In this document: in pieces, positions 29,808 through 38,486 of the stretch | How the letters are laid out: each line of letters begins with the position of its first letter | How positions within the stretch are numbered: the stretch's first letter is position 1 | Assembly (NCBI RefSeq): GCF_018612875.1 | Contig: NZ_JAGGRI010000002.1 | Span: forward strand, 169,142 to 233,141 | Length of the DNA stretch: 64,000 nucleotides | Source of the DNA: Lysobacter sp. ISL-50 | GTDB lineage: Bacteria > Pseudomonadota > Gammaproteobacteria > Xanthomonadales > Xanthomonadaceae | Reading direction: 5' to 3' | Made by a program: the position numbers and the translations under genes | Notes under the pieces: model-generated | The model's database searches: none | What the model saw: the letters and a program-made list of their open reading frames with translations, nothing else | Told to the model about the DNA's origin: nothing

Positions 29808-30986
29808 ATGCGAATCCGTCGTTGCGCGATCGTGTTTCTGGAACCGCGCGAAGAGGTCGCCTTCGATCTGGACTCGCTGCTCGGCGGCGGTGCCGGACTG
29901 CGCCGGACGCGACGCTGGCTGGCCTTGGCCGCGCATCTGGACGGCGAGGTCGAACTCGACGCGGCGCAGCGCGAATGCCTCGGCCGGCTCAGCCCGGTGG
30001 CCTGGTGCGAAGGCGAAGCGCTGGCCGACGCGGAGACGGTCGATCGATTGTTGGAGCTGGGACTGCTGATCGCGCAGGACGGCCCGGCCCATGCCGCGCA
30101 TCGCGAACGCGACGAGGCCGTGCGCGGCGCGTATTGGTGGCCGCCGGCGGCGATCGCGCACCGGCTGGGACGTTGGCATGGCCTGGACAGCGCGGCGGCG
30201 ATGGAGACCGGCCAGATGAGCACCGCCGCCGAAATCCGCCGCAAGCTCGGCGCGCCGCCGGCGCATGTGATCGAGCGCGCCGCGCCGGAATCGAGGCAAC
30301 GCTTGCCGCGCGTGGACGACAACGAGTTCGATCGCCTGCTCGCGCGCCGCGCCACCTGCCGCAACTTCGACGCCGCGCGTGCGTTGGCGCAACCGGTGTT
30401 CGCGCGGATGCTGCAGCGGGTGTTCGCCGCGCAGGCGCAGGTGCGGGTCGAGGACGACACTGTGTTTCTGAAGAAGCACACCCCGTCCGGTGGCGGCCTG
30501 CATGCGACCGAGGCGTATCTGATCGTGCGCAACGTCGAAGGCGTCGCGCCGGGGTTGTATCACTACCATCCCACCGAACACGCTCTGGAGCCGATGCCGC
30601 CGCCGGCGCGGCCGCTGGACGAATTCGCCTTGTGCGCCTTGGCCGGCCAGCACTGGTTCGCCGATGCGCCGGTGTTGGCGGTGCTGGCGCCGCGCTATGC
30701 GCGCAGCTTCTGGAAATATCGCGACCACGCCAAGGCCTATCGCGCGCTGGTGCTGGACGTAGGACACCTGTCGCAGACCTTGTATCTGAGCGCGACCGAG
30801 CAGGGCCTGGGGGCGTTCGTGACCTCGGCGATCAACGAGGTCGATATCGAGCAGGCTTTCGGCTTCGATCCGCTGGTCGAAGGCCCCTTGGCGATCTGCG
30901 GTTTCGGTTGGCGCAGCGAGCGCATGCGGATCAGCGAGTTCGATCCAACCGAAGAGGTCTGGAAAAAAACGCCAGAGCAAGATTAA
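29808..30986 (+). CDS. SagB-like flavin dehydrogenase ('peptide maturation dehydrogenase')
   Basis: 392 residues. The N-terminal 150 residues are a leader-binding-like or helical region (SLLGGGAGLRRTRRWLALAA and onward). From about residue 170 a nitroreductase/SagB fold follows: LLARRATCRNFDA (FMN contact), TPSGGGLHATEAYLIVRNV, GLYHYHPTEHALEPM, YRALVLDVGHLSQTLYLSA and GLGAFVTSAINEVDIEQAFG. SagB-type enzymes oxidise azolines or other groups in ribosomally made peptides using FMN. No YcaO or cyclodehydratase partner is seen nearby, so this is not a standard thiazole/oxazole cluster; the substrate is probably the precursor encoded divergently 317 bases away. That pairing is inferred from position and recalled family co-occurrence. 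Confidence 0.85.
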   Translation: MRIRRCAIVFLEPREEVAFDLDSLLGGGAGLRRTRRWLALAAHLDGEVELDAAQRECLGRLSPVAWCEGEALADAETVDRLLELGLLIAQDGPAHAAHRERDEAVRGAYWWPPAAIAHRLGRWHGLDSAAAMETGQMSTAAEIRRKLGAPPAHVIERAAPESRQRLPRVDDNEFDRLLARRATCRNFDAARALAQPVFARMLQRVFAAQAQVRVEDDTVFLKKHTPSGGGLHATEAYLIVRNVEGVAPGLYHYHPTEHALEPMPPPARPLDEFALCALAGQHWFADAPVLAVLAPRYARSFWKYRDHAKAYRALVLDVGHLSQTLYLSATEQGLGAFVTSAINEVDIEQAFGFDPLVEGPLAICGFGWRSERMRISEFDPTEEVWKKTPEQD

Positions 30987-31052
30987 GACAAGGTGTACTG
31001 ACCGCGAAAAAAACCAAGAGCGTCTCTGCTTCGAGCCCCTGCGTGTTTGCTC

Positions 31053-31135
31053 GTCATTCCCGCGAAGGCGGGAATCCAGTGCCTTTCGTGCGAGAACGCT
31101 TGAAGTCACTGGATTCCCGCTTTCGCGGGAATGAC
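31053..31135. repeat. Bipartite GTCATTCCCGCG...GGGAATGAC repeat element
   Basis: An 83-base copy of the element at 16421, with arms 31053-31079 and 31109-31135. The spacer reads CCTTTCGTGCGAGAACGCTT, the reverse complement of the spacer at 16421, so the element is inserted in the opposite orientation. Confidence 0.9.
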
Positions 31136-31227
31136 GAGCCAGAAACTTCAAACAGACTCCAGCCCTCCCATTCAACCCCACCCGCAACACAGCGTGCCAA
31201 CCCCATCAAGACACCACCGGTGCGCTG

Positions 31228-32343
31228 ATGTCATCCTGCCCGCCATCCCCAATGGACGCCGACAACGCCATGTGGCCCGATAACCGTATCCAGACGTTGT
31301 TCGGAATCGACCTGCCCATCGTGCAAGCGCCGATGGCCGGACCCACCCAGGCCGACATGGTCATCGGCGCGGCCCAGGCCGGCGCCCTGGGTTCGCTGCC
31401 GTGCGCGATGCTGAGCCCGCAGCAGGTGCGCGAGCAATGCGCGTCGATCCGCGCCGCCACCGATGCGCCGCTGAATCTGAATTTCTTCTGCCACCACCCG
31501 GGCGCGGCCGATCCGGCGCGCGAAGCGACCTGGCGCGAACGCCTGGCCAGGTATTACCGCGAGTACGGCCTCGACCCGGCGATGCCGGTCGCGCCGAGCG
31601 CGCGCGCGCCGTTCGACGATCAGTGGTGCGAACTGGTCGAAGAACTGCGGCCGCAGGTGGCGAGTTTCCATTTCGGCCTGCCCGAGCCGCGGCTGCTCGA
31701 ACGCGTGCGCGCCAGCGGCGCGCGCATCGTGTCGTCGGCGACGACGGTCGAGGAAGCGCGCTGGCTGGAACAGCGCGGCTGCGACGCGATCATCGCGCAA
31801 GGCGCCGAAGCCGGCGGCCATCGCGGCGTGTTCCTGAGCGACGACATCACCACCCAGGCCGGGTTGTTCGCGCTGCTGCCGCGGGTCGTCGATGCGGTGC
31901 GGGTTCCGGTGATCGCCGCCGGCGGCATCTTCGATGCGCGTGGAATCGTCGCGTCGTTCGCCCTCGGCGCGGCGGCCGCGCAGATCGGCACCGCGTACCT
32001 GTTCTGCCCGGAAGCCAAGCTGTCGTCGCTGCACCGGCGGGCCCTGCACGGCGGCGAAGGCGACGACACCGCCATGACCAACCTGTTCACCGGCCGTCCC
32101 GCGCGCGGCATCGTCAACCGGCTGATGCGTGAAGTCGGGCCGATCTCGAAACTGGCGCCGGCGTTTCCGCTGGCCGGCGGTGCGCTAGGGCCACTGCGCG
32201 CGAAAGCCGAGGCGGCCGGTTCGGACGGCTTCATGTCGCTGTGGTCGGGGCAGGCGCGCCGTGCGCATGACTTGTCCGCGCGCGATCTGACCTTGACGCT
32301 GGCGCGCGAGACCTTGCATCTGCTGGGCCAACAGCAAAGCTGA
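31228..32343 (+). CDS. Nitronate monooxygenase / 2-nitropropane dioxygenase family FMN enzyme
   Basis: 371 residues. The TIM-barrel FMN enzyme is recognised by LPIVQAPMAGPTQADMVIGA, GALGSLPCAML, the NFFCHHP segment, IIAQGAEAGGHRG (catalytic His of the class) and VPVIAAGGIFDARGI, IGTAYLFCPEA. It oxidises alkyl nitronates with O2; some relatives act on propionate 3-nitronate. The ATG at 31228 is used, but 31270 (MWPDNRIQ), which lies closer to the conserved core, is equally likely. It follows the dehydrogenase by 241 bases containing a repeat, so it is probably not in the same transcript. Confidence 0.9.
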   Translation: MSSCPPSPMDADNAMWPDNRIQTLFGIDLPIVQAPMAGPTQADMVIGAAQAGALGSLPCAMLSPQQVREQCASIRAATDAPLNLNFFCHHPGAADPAREATWRERLARYYREYGLDPAMPVAPSARAPFDDQWCELVEELRPQVASFHFGLPEPRLLERVRASGARIVSSATTVEEARWLEQRGCDAIIAQGAEAGGHRGVFLSDDITTQAGLFALLPRVVDAVRVPVIAAGGIFDARGIVASFALGAAAAQIGTAYLFCPEAKLSSLHRRALHGGEGDDTAMTNLFTGRPARGIVNRLMREVGPISKLAPAFPLAGGALGPLRAKAEAAGSDGFMSLWSGQARRAHDLSARDLTLTLARETLHLLGQQQS

Positions 32344-32409
32344 AATCGCTGAGATGTGCCGCGCCGCTGGCGGCGGACGTTATCCGCTGCCAGTTTCGGC
32401 GGTGCATCT

Positions 32410-32665
32410 TCAGCGCCAGCCTGGCCGCTGCGGCGCCCGCGCGTTCCACAATCGCTGCGCTTCCTCGGCGATGACCTGCGGCCGCTCTTCCGGCCAGAAC
32501 AGCTTGCTTCCCTCCTGGACAGTTCGATCACCGGAGGCAAGGCCGCCGGCGGACTGTCGTGCTCGCTGCCGCAATTGCTCAGCAGCACGGTGCGCACGCG
32601 CCGCGGAAGGCGCGCCAGCAACAATTGCGCGATCGCACCGCCGCTACCGTCGCCGCGGACGCGGG
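32410..32665 (-). pseudogene. Decayed, internally deleted copy of an alpha/beta hydrolase
   Basis: Read on the minus strand, one frame gives GDGSGGAIAQLLLARLPRRV and RTVLLSNCGSEHDSPPAAL, closely matching GNDSGGGIAQIFAALYPQRV and RSFALSNCDTHDNWPPEAF of the intact hydrolase just upstream. After a frame change near 32515 it continues QEGSKLFWPEERPQVIAEEA and ends in TGA at 32410, matching the C-terminus LEGARIFFPEERWSEFNALL of the same neighbour. The central lid region (about 130 residues) and the N-terminus are missing. This is a tandem duplicate remnant. Confidence 0.78.
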
Positions 32666-32689
32666 ACGGCAAGCGGCGAGGCGGCGCGA

Positions 32690-33571
32690 TCAGGCGCTGG
32701 CCAGCCAGTGTTCGCGCAGCAACGCGTTGAACTCGCTCCAGCGCTCTTCCGGGAAGAAGATCCGCGCGCCTTCCAGCTCGACGCGCTTGCGCGTGCCGGC
32801 GATCGCCTCGGCCAGCCAATGCGACCACTTCACGTCGAAGAACACGTCGTCGGTGCCCCAGGCGATCAGGGTCGGCGCCGTCAGCGCGCGCAACTGCGCT
32901 TCGATGCGCAAAGTGTGCGAGGCATCGAACGCGGCGAGGAATCGCTGGAAATCCAGCAGCCGCTGTTCGCTGCGCAGCAACGGGGTCAGGTAGGTGTCGA
33001 TGTCCTGATCGCCGACCTGCTCCGGATGCTCGTAGGCCAGGCCCAGCGCCTGCGGCGAACGGTAGACGTTCTTGTCGGCCAGCATCGCCTCCAGCACATC
33101 GCGCAGACCGCCGGCCGCGGCGGTCGCCAGGAACGGTTTGAACGCTTCCGGCGGCCAGTTGTCGTGCGTGTCGCAATTGCTCAGCGCGAAACTGCGCACG
33201 CGCTGCGGATACAGGGCGGCGAAGATCTGCGCGATGCCGCCGCCGCTGTCGTTGCCGATCAGATCGACCCGGTCGATGCCCAGCGCGTCGAGAAACTGCG
33301 CGAGCATGTGCGCGTTGGCGGTGACCGAGACGTCCTGGTCCGCGGCGATCTCGCTGTCGCCGTGAGCGAGCAGGTCCACGGCGATGCAGCGGCGAATATC
33401 GGACAGATGGCGCAGCTGATGCCGCCACAAATGCCCGTTCAACAGCACGCCGTGCACGAACAGGGCGACCGGGCCTTCGCCGCGCTCGCGGTAGGCGATG
33501 CGCCCGGAAGGGGTGAGCACGCTTCCGTGGGCGAAGGGCGGAACGTCGCTTTGATAACCGCTGCCGTCCAT
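32690..33571 (-). CDS. Alpha/beta fold hydrolase
   Basis: 293 residues. It has LFVHGVLLNGHLWRHQLRHL (oxyanion HG), DLLAHGDSEI, a nucleophile elbow LIGNDSGGGIAQ (with Asp or Ser as nucleophile), IAWGTDDVFFDVKWS with the acid Asp, and an EGARIFFPEERW C-terminus. This resembles the haloacetate dehalogenase/epoxide hydrolase branch, but the expected catalytic His near the C-terminus is not obvious, so the substrate cannot be named. The ATG at 33571 starts 5 bases after the stop of the small Cys-rich gene, so the two are translationally linked. A decayed duplicate lies directly downstream. Confidence 0.85.
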   Translation of the reverse strand: MDGSGYQSDVPPFAHGSVLTPSGRIAYRERGEGPVALFVHGVLLNGHLWRHQLRHLSDIRRCIAVDLLAHGDSEIAADQDVSVTANAHMLAQFLDALGIDRVDLIGNDSGGGIAQIFAALYPQRVRSFALSNCDTHDNWPPEAFKPFLATAAAGGLRDVLEAMLADKNVYRSPQALGLAYEHPEQVGDQDIDTYLTPLLRSEQRLLDFQRFLAAFDASHTLRIEAQLRALTAPTLIAWGTDDVFFDVKWSHWLAEAIAGTRKRVELEGARIFFPEERWSEFNALLREHWLASA

Positions 33572-33575
33572 GGTC

Positions 33576-33731
33576 TCAGCCCTGCTCCGACGCGGTCGCG
33601 GAGGCGTATGCCTCCTTGAGCTTGTGCGCGCATTCATCGCAACACACTTCCACGGCCTTGCCGCCGATCTTGATCTGGAAGGAGTTTTCGTCCAAAGGGC
33701 AGTCGCACGCTGCGCAAGTCTTCTCGGCCAT
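33576..33731 (-). CDS. 51-residue Cys-rich putative metal-binding protein
   Basis: The translation starts MAEKTCAACDCPLDENSFQI and contains six cysteines: C6, C9, C11, C30, C31, C34, arranged CxxCxC and CCxxC, followed by AHKLKEAYAS. The spacing suggests a TRASH/YHS-like or zinc-ribbon metal site. The stop lies 5 bases before the hydrolase start, and the AraC gene is 110 bases upstream on the same strand. Its role may be metal delivery or redox sensing for the hydrolase, which is speculation from position. Confidence 0.75.
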   Translation of the reverse strand: MAEKTCAACDCPLDENSFQIKIGGKAVEVCCDECAHKLKEAYASATASEQG

Positions 33732-33841
33732 GATGGTTTCTCTGCTGACGCCCGCGATTGGGCGAGCTCAGTAGGCCAGCGCCGGGTCCGGGGCGCTGTC
33801 AGAAAATTTAGCGATCGCCTTTGGGTCGGCCGGGGCCGCGT

Positions 33842-34672
33842 TCAGCGCTGCAGGGCGGACTGGCGGAACTCGGTGGGCGAGCGGCCGTAGGTCTGCTGGA
33901 ACGCCGCGCTGAAGTGGCTGTGGCTGGAGAACCCCAGGTCCTGGCTGAGCGCGCTCAGGTCCTCGTACTCGCCGAGCAGATCCAGCGCCCGCGCCAACCG
34001 CAAGCGCAGTTGGTAGCGATACAGCGGCAAACCTTCGACGCGCTGGAACACCTGGGTGAGATAGACCGGCGACACGCCGACTTCGCCGGCGATCTCGGCC
34101 AGCGCCCAGCGCCGCGACAGATTGCTGGCCAGGACCAGCTTGGTGCGTTCCACCAGCCGCTGCTGGCCGACGCTGGAACCGGCCGCGTGCGTGGTGCGCG
34201 GACCGAGCGCGCGCTGCACCAGGGTCAGCGCCAGGCTTTCGCCTTCCAGCCCTTCGGCGACGTTTTCGCGCAGGCTGTGGCGCAGCATCATCACCAGCGC
34301 CTGCGCGCGCGGATCGATGCGCAGGCGCGGCTGATTGAACCGCACTCCTTCGCCGTCGTGCAGCAGTTCCCTGGGCGCAAGCTCGCGCAGCATCGATTCT
34401 TCCACCGTCAACGCCAGACTGGCGTCGCCGCCTTCGATCGGATGACTGATGCGGTAGATCTCGCCGGCGTTGAAGAACAGCACCTGGCTGGCTTCGGCCA
34501 CGGTCAGGTTGTCGCCGACATGGCGCACGTAGACGCCGCGATACGGAAACACCAGTTGGGTGTCGTCGGCGCGCTCGTCCTCGCTCATGTGCCGGCACAG
34601 GCCGGGACAATAGACGTCGCGGACGGTGACTGTCGGCGTCTGGAGCAAGGTGTGGATGGTGAATTCGGACAT
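33842..34672 (-). CDS. AraC family transcriptional regulator
   Basis: 276 residues from the ATG at 34672 (MSEFTIHTLLQ). The N-terminal half is a cupin-like sensor (YRGVYVRHVGDNLTVAEASQ, FFNAGEIYRISHP), and the C-terminal 100 residues hold two helix-turn-helix motifs (WALAEIAGEVGVSPVYLTQV and LSALSQDLGFSSHSHFSAAF) ending in YGRSPTEFR. A cluster of cysteines and histidines at YCPGLCRHMSED near residue 20 could bind metal or sense oxidation. It lies upstream of the Cys-rich protein and hydrolase on the same strand and probably controls them. Confidence 0.9.
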   Translation of the reverse strand: MSEFTIHTLLQTPTVTVRDVYCPGLCRHMSEDERADDTQLVFPYRGVYVRHVGDNLTVAEASQVLFFNAGEIYRISHPIEGGDASLALTVEESMLRELAPRELLHDGEGVRFNQPRLRIDPRAQALVMMLRHSLRENVAEGLEGESLALTLVQRALGPRTTHAAGSSVGQQRLVERTKLVLASNLSRRWALAEIAGEVGVSPVYLTQVFQRVEGLPLYRYQLRLRLARALDLLGEYEDLSALSQDLGFSSHSHFSAAFQQTYGRSPTEFRQSALQR

Positions 34673-34841
34673 GCGCGCCGGTTCGGTGGATGCGACATGG
34701 CCATGGCCGGCCCGCGGGCCCGCCGCGGTCTCGGCCTGTGCGGGCAGACTATAGCTCAGCGTTCGGGCGGCGAGTGTCGGTGCCCGCCGCCGTTGCCTCC
34801 GCCCAGGAGAACGGCGATGCGTGACGGCGTGTCCGCATTCC

Positions 34842-36368
34842 CTAAGCCCGTGCGCCGCTCGTGACGGCATCATTGCGCCGATAACCGATCGCCTCGGTCA
34901 GATGCGCCGTCGTGATCGCCTCGCTGCCGGCCAGATCGGCGATGGTGCGGGCGACGCGCTGGATCCGGTGCATCGAGCGCGCCGACAGCTGCAGCGCGTC
35001 CACGGCGCGTTCGAGCAGGCCTTGATCGCGTTCGCTGAGCCGGCAGATCGCGGCGGTGCCGGCCTGATCGAGTTGCGCGTTGGTCTTGCCGGCGCGCGCG
35101 AACTGGCGCTCGCGCGCAAGTGTCACCCGCGCGCGGATGTCGGCCGAGCTTTCGCCGCCGGGTTGATCCGGACGCAAGGCTTGCGGCGGCAGGCGCGGCA
35201 CGTCGATGTGCAGATCGATCCGGTCCAGCAACGGGCCGGAGATGCGCGCGCGGTAGCGGCGGATGGCGTCGGTGGCGCAATGACAACGACCGCTGGCGTC
35301 GCCGGCCCAGCCGCAGGGGCAGGGATTCATCGCCGCGACCAGTTGGAAGCGCGCCGGGAACTCGGCGCTGCGCGCCGCGCGCGAGACCGTCACCCGTCCG
35401 GATTCCAAAGGTTCGCGCAGCACTTCCAGGGCGCGACGTTCCCATTCGGGCAACTCATCGAGAAACAGCACGCCCTGGTGCGCGAGCGAGATTTCGCCCG
35501 GACGCGGATCGGCGCCGCCGCCGACCAGGGCCACCGCGCTGGCGGTGTGGTGCGGCGCGCGGAACGGACGTTGACGCCAGCGCGAAGGGTCCAGGGCGTG
35601 GCCGTGCGCGGCGCCGCTGACCGAGGCGATCGCGGCGGTTTCCAGCGCTTCGGCTTCGCTGGCTTCAGGCAACAAGCCGGGCAGGCGCGAAGCCAGCAAG
35701 GTCTTGCCGCAGCCCGGCGGGCCGATCAGCAGCAGGTGATGGCCGCCGGCCGCGGCGATTTCCAGCGCGCGCCGCGCTTGCGCCTGGCCGCGCACATCGA
35801 CCATGTCCGGGCACGGTGCGCGTTGCAGCGGCGGCGCGACGGCGAGCGGCAATTCGCTGCGGCCGCACAGCATCGCGCAGACTTCCAGCAAGGTGCGGCC
35901 GGTGCGCGCTTCCACTTGGCTGGCGAGCGCGGCCTCGGCGCCGTTGCCGGCTGGGACGATCAGGCGACGGCCGGCATCGGCGACCGCGAGCGCGGCCGGC
36001 AATACGCCGTCGATCGCGCGCAGTTCGCCGGTCAGGCCGAGTTCGCCGAGGAATTCGCAGTCGCGCAACGGTTCCAGCGGAATCTGGCCGCTGGCGGCGA
36101 GGATGCCGAGCGCGATCGCCAGATCGTAGCGGCCGCCGTCCTTGGGCAGATCGGCCGGCGCCAGATTGACGGTGATGCGGCGTTGCGGGAATTCGAACTG
36201 CGCGCATTGGATCGCCGCGCGCACCCGGTCCTTGGCTTCGCGTACCGCCGCTTCGGGCAGGCCGACGATGGACATGCTCGGCAAGCCGCCGGCGAGGTGC
36301 ACTTCGACCCGGACCGCGGGCGCATGGACCCCCGATCGCGCACGGCTGTGCACGAGGGCCAGGTTCAT
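34842..36368 (-). CDS. comM: ComM / YifB family Mg-chelatase-like AAA+ helicase
   Basis: 508 residues. The N-terminal Lon-substrate-like domain (VEVHLAGGLPSMSIVGLPEA) leads to the AAA+ core with Walker A LLIGPPGCGKTLLASRLPGL, Walker B GVLFLDELPEW, a zinc-ribbon-like insertion (NPCPCGWAGDASGRCHC) and a C-terminal Mg-chelatase domain. ComM is a hexameric helicase that promotes branch migration during natural transformation. The ubiK gene lies 10 bases upstream on the same strand. Confidence 0.95.
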   Translation of the reverse strand: MNLALVHSRARSGVHAPAVRVEVHLAGGLPSMSIVGLPEAAVREAKDRVRAAIQCAQFEFPQRRITVNLAPADLPKDGGRYDLAIALGILAASGQIPLEPLRDCEFLGELGLTGELRAIDGVLPAALAVADAGRRLIVPAGNGAEAALASQVEARTGRTLLEVCAMLCGRSELPLAVAPPLQRAPCPDMVDVRGQAQARRALEIAAAGGHHLLLIGPPGCGKTLLASRLPGLLPEASEAEALETAAIASVSGAAHGHALDPSRWRQRPFRAPHHTASAVALVGGGADPRPGEISLAHQGVLFLDELPEWERRALEVLREPLESGRVTVSRAARSAEFPARFQLVAAMNPCPCGWAGDASGRCHCATDAIRRYRARISGPLLDRIDLHIDVPRLPPQALRPDQPGGESSADIRARVTLARERQFARAGKTNAQLDQAGTAAICRLSERDQGLLERAVDALQLSARSMHRIQRVARTIADLAGSEAITTAHLTEAIGYRRNDAVTSGARA

Positions 36369-36378
36369 GTGGGCGGAC

Positions 36379-36645
36379 TCAGTGCTGGGGCGCGGAGGCG
36401 TTGTCGAGCTGGGCTTCGAGCTCGGCTACGGTGCGCTGCAGTTCGTCGAGTTTCTCGCGGGTGCGCAACAGCACCGCGCGCTGGACTTCGAATTCCTCGC
36501 GGGTGACCAGGTCGAGCTTGGACAGCCCGGTCTGCAGCACGGACTTGAAGTTCTGCTGTATTTCCTCGCGGCCTTCGCGCAGGCCCGGCGGAAGCAGGGA
36601 ACTGAGGCGGCGGGCAAGGTCGTCGATATGGTTCAGGTCGATCAT
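36379..36645 (-). CDS. ubiK: UbiK, ubiquinone biosynthesis accessory factor (BMFP domain)
   Basis: 88 residues: MIDLNHIDDLARRLSSLLPP, then an amphipathic region (EEIQQNFKSVLQTGLSKLDL) and VTREEFEVQRAVLLRTREKL leading to a C-terminal coiled coil. This is the YqiC/BMFP family. UbiK trimers bind UbiJ and lipids to support the aerobic ubiquinone complex. ubiJ is at 7945 in this window. It is the first gene of a ubiK-comM unit. Confidence 0.9.
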   Translation of the reverse strand: MIDLNHIDDLARRLSSLLPPGLREGREEIQQNFKSVLQTGLSKLDLVTREEFEVQRAVLLRTREKLDELQRTVAELEAQLDNASAPQH

Positions 36646-37335
<690 letters not shown>

Positions 37336-37397
37336 GGTCGGGTGTTGAATGCCGCGGTGAATCGTTGCTGGTTGCGGCGCGATCGGATGGTTCGCGG

Positions 37398-37428
37398 TCG
37401 GGGCTGAAGCTCCCTCCCACAAAAGACT
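37398..37428. repeat. GGGGCTGAAGC-CTCCCACAAAAGAC repeat half-element
   Basis: A single copy of the REP-like family found at 3621, 6459 and 8634, placed between the convergent PII and LysR genes. Its short palindrome may also end transcripts. Confidence 0.75.
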
Positions 37429-37483
37429 TCGTGGCTTGCGCTTGGTGTTTGACTGTTTCAGCGCGTAGCGGGCTCGCTCGCGC

Positions 37484-38389
37484 TCAATCCTCTTCATCCA
37501 AAAACGCCTGCAGCGCCGGCGAGCGCGGGCGGTTGACCAGTTCCAGCCGGTACAGCGGCCGGGTCAGGGTGTCTTCGTCGCTCAAGGCGATCGCGCGCAC
37601 GCGCTGCATCAGGATCAGATCGGCGACCACGGTCGACGGCAACAGGGCGATGCCGGCGCCGGCGGCGACCGCGCGCGCGATCGCTTCGTTGCTGCCGATC
37701 TCGATCACCCGCGCCGGCGCGATGCCGCGCGCGGCGAACAGCGATTGCGCGACCTGGCGCGTGCCCGAGCCGTGTTCGCGCAGCAACCAGGTCTGGCGGC
37801 CGAGTTCGGCGATCGAGGCGCGGCGCTTGGCGCCCAAGGGGTTGTCGGCGGAGGCGATCAGCCGCAGCGGTTCGCTGCGCCATACGGTCGCGGCGATGCG
37901 CGCGTCGGCGACCGCGCCTTCGACGAAGCCGACATCGACCGCGCAGTCGATCACCGCGCGGCTGATTTCCTCCGTGTTGCCGACCACCAGTTCGGTCGTC
38001 AGCGCCGGATGCCGGCGCACGAACGGGCCGAGCTGCTGCGGCAGCCAGTACGCGGCGACGGTGGTGCTGGCGCCGATGCGCAACCGGCCCTGACGCAGTT
38101 CGACGCGGTCGCGCACGTCTTCGATGGCGATGCGCTCCAGGGCGAAGATCGCGCGCGCGTGTTCGAACACGGCGCGGCCGTGGTCGGTCAGGGCGATGCC
38201 GCCGGTGCCGTCGCGCACGGCCTTGCCGTCGCTGCCGGTGCGCTCGATCAGCGGCAGGTCCAGTTGATGCTCGAGTTCGCGCACCGCCTTGGACACCGCC
38301 GACTGGCTGACGAACAGGGTTTCGGCCGCGCGCGAGAAGCCCTGTTGCTCGACCACGGTGAGGAATACGCGCAGCAGGTGCAGGTTCAT
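37484..38389 (-). CDS. LysR family regulator, divergent from YeiH-type exporter
   Basis: 301 residues from the ATG at 38389 (MNLHLLRVFLTVVEQQGFSR). The helix-turn-helix is SRAAETLFVSQSAVSKAVRE, and the effector domain begins near residue 95 (GRLRIGASTTVAAYWLPQQL), a CbbR/YeiE-like signature. It is divergent from the UPF0324/YeiH gene, an arrangement common in proteobacteria, where the regulator controls the exporter. A TN11A site sits just upstream. Confidence 0.9.
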   Translation of the reverse strand: MNLHLLRVFLTVVEQQGFSRAAETLFVSQSAVSKAVRELEHQLDLPLIERTGSDGKAVRDGTGGIALTDHGRAVFEHARAIFALERIAIEDVRDRVELRQGRLRIGASTTVAAYWLPQQLGPFVRRHPALTTELVVGNTEEISRAVIDCAVDVGFVEGAVADARIAATVWRSEPLRLIASADNPLGAKRRASIAELGRQTWLLREHGSGTRQVAQSLFAARGIAPARVIEIGSNEAIARAVAAGAGIALLPSTVVADLILMQRVRAIALSDEDTLTRPLYRLELVNRPRSPALQAFLDEED

Positions 38390-38392
38390 CGT

Positions 38393-38407
38393 ATGAATCC
38401 AGATCAT
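38393..38407. promoter_or_regulatory. Candidate LysR box between lysR and yeiH
   Basis: ATGAATCCAGATCAT is a dyad (ATGA-N7-TCAT) that contains a T-N11-A LysR motif (38394-38406). It lies 4 bases upstream of the LysR start and about 80 bases before yeiH, fitting autoregulation. A downstream AT-rich patch (38413-38431) may hold the yeiH promoter. Confidence 0.5.
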
Positions 38408-38486
38408 GGATGCTTGAATTATATGTATTGGACTCCCGAGCTGCGCGGGCCTAATTTGCCGGCGCCAAGTCACTAAATGTGTGCCA

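Noticed and set aside
29808..30986. Standard thiazole/oxazole-modified microcin (TOMM) cluster
   Set aside because: A SagB-like dehydrogenase is present, but no YcaO or ThiF/SagC-type partner is found nearby, so a TOMM call is not supported.
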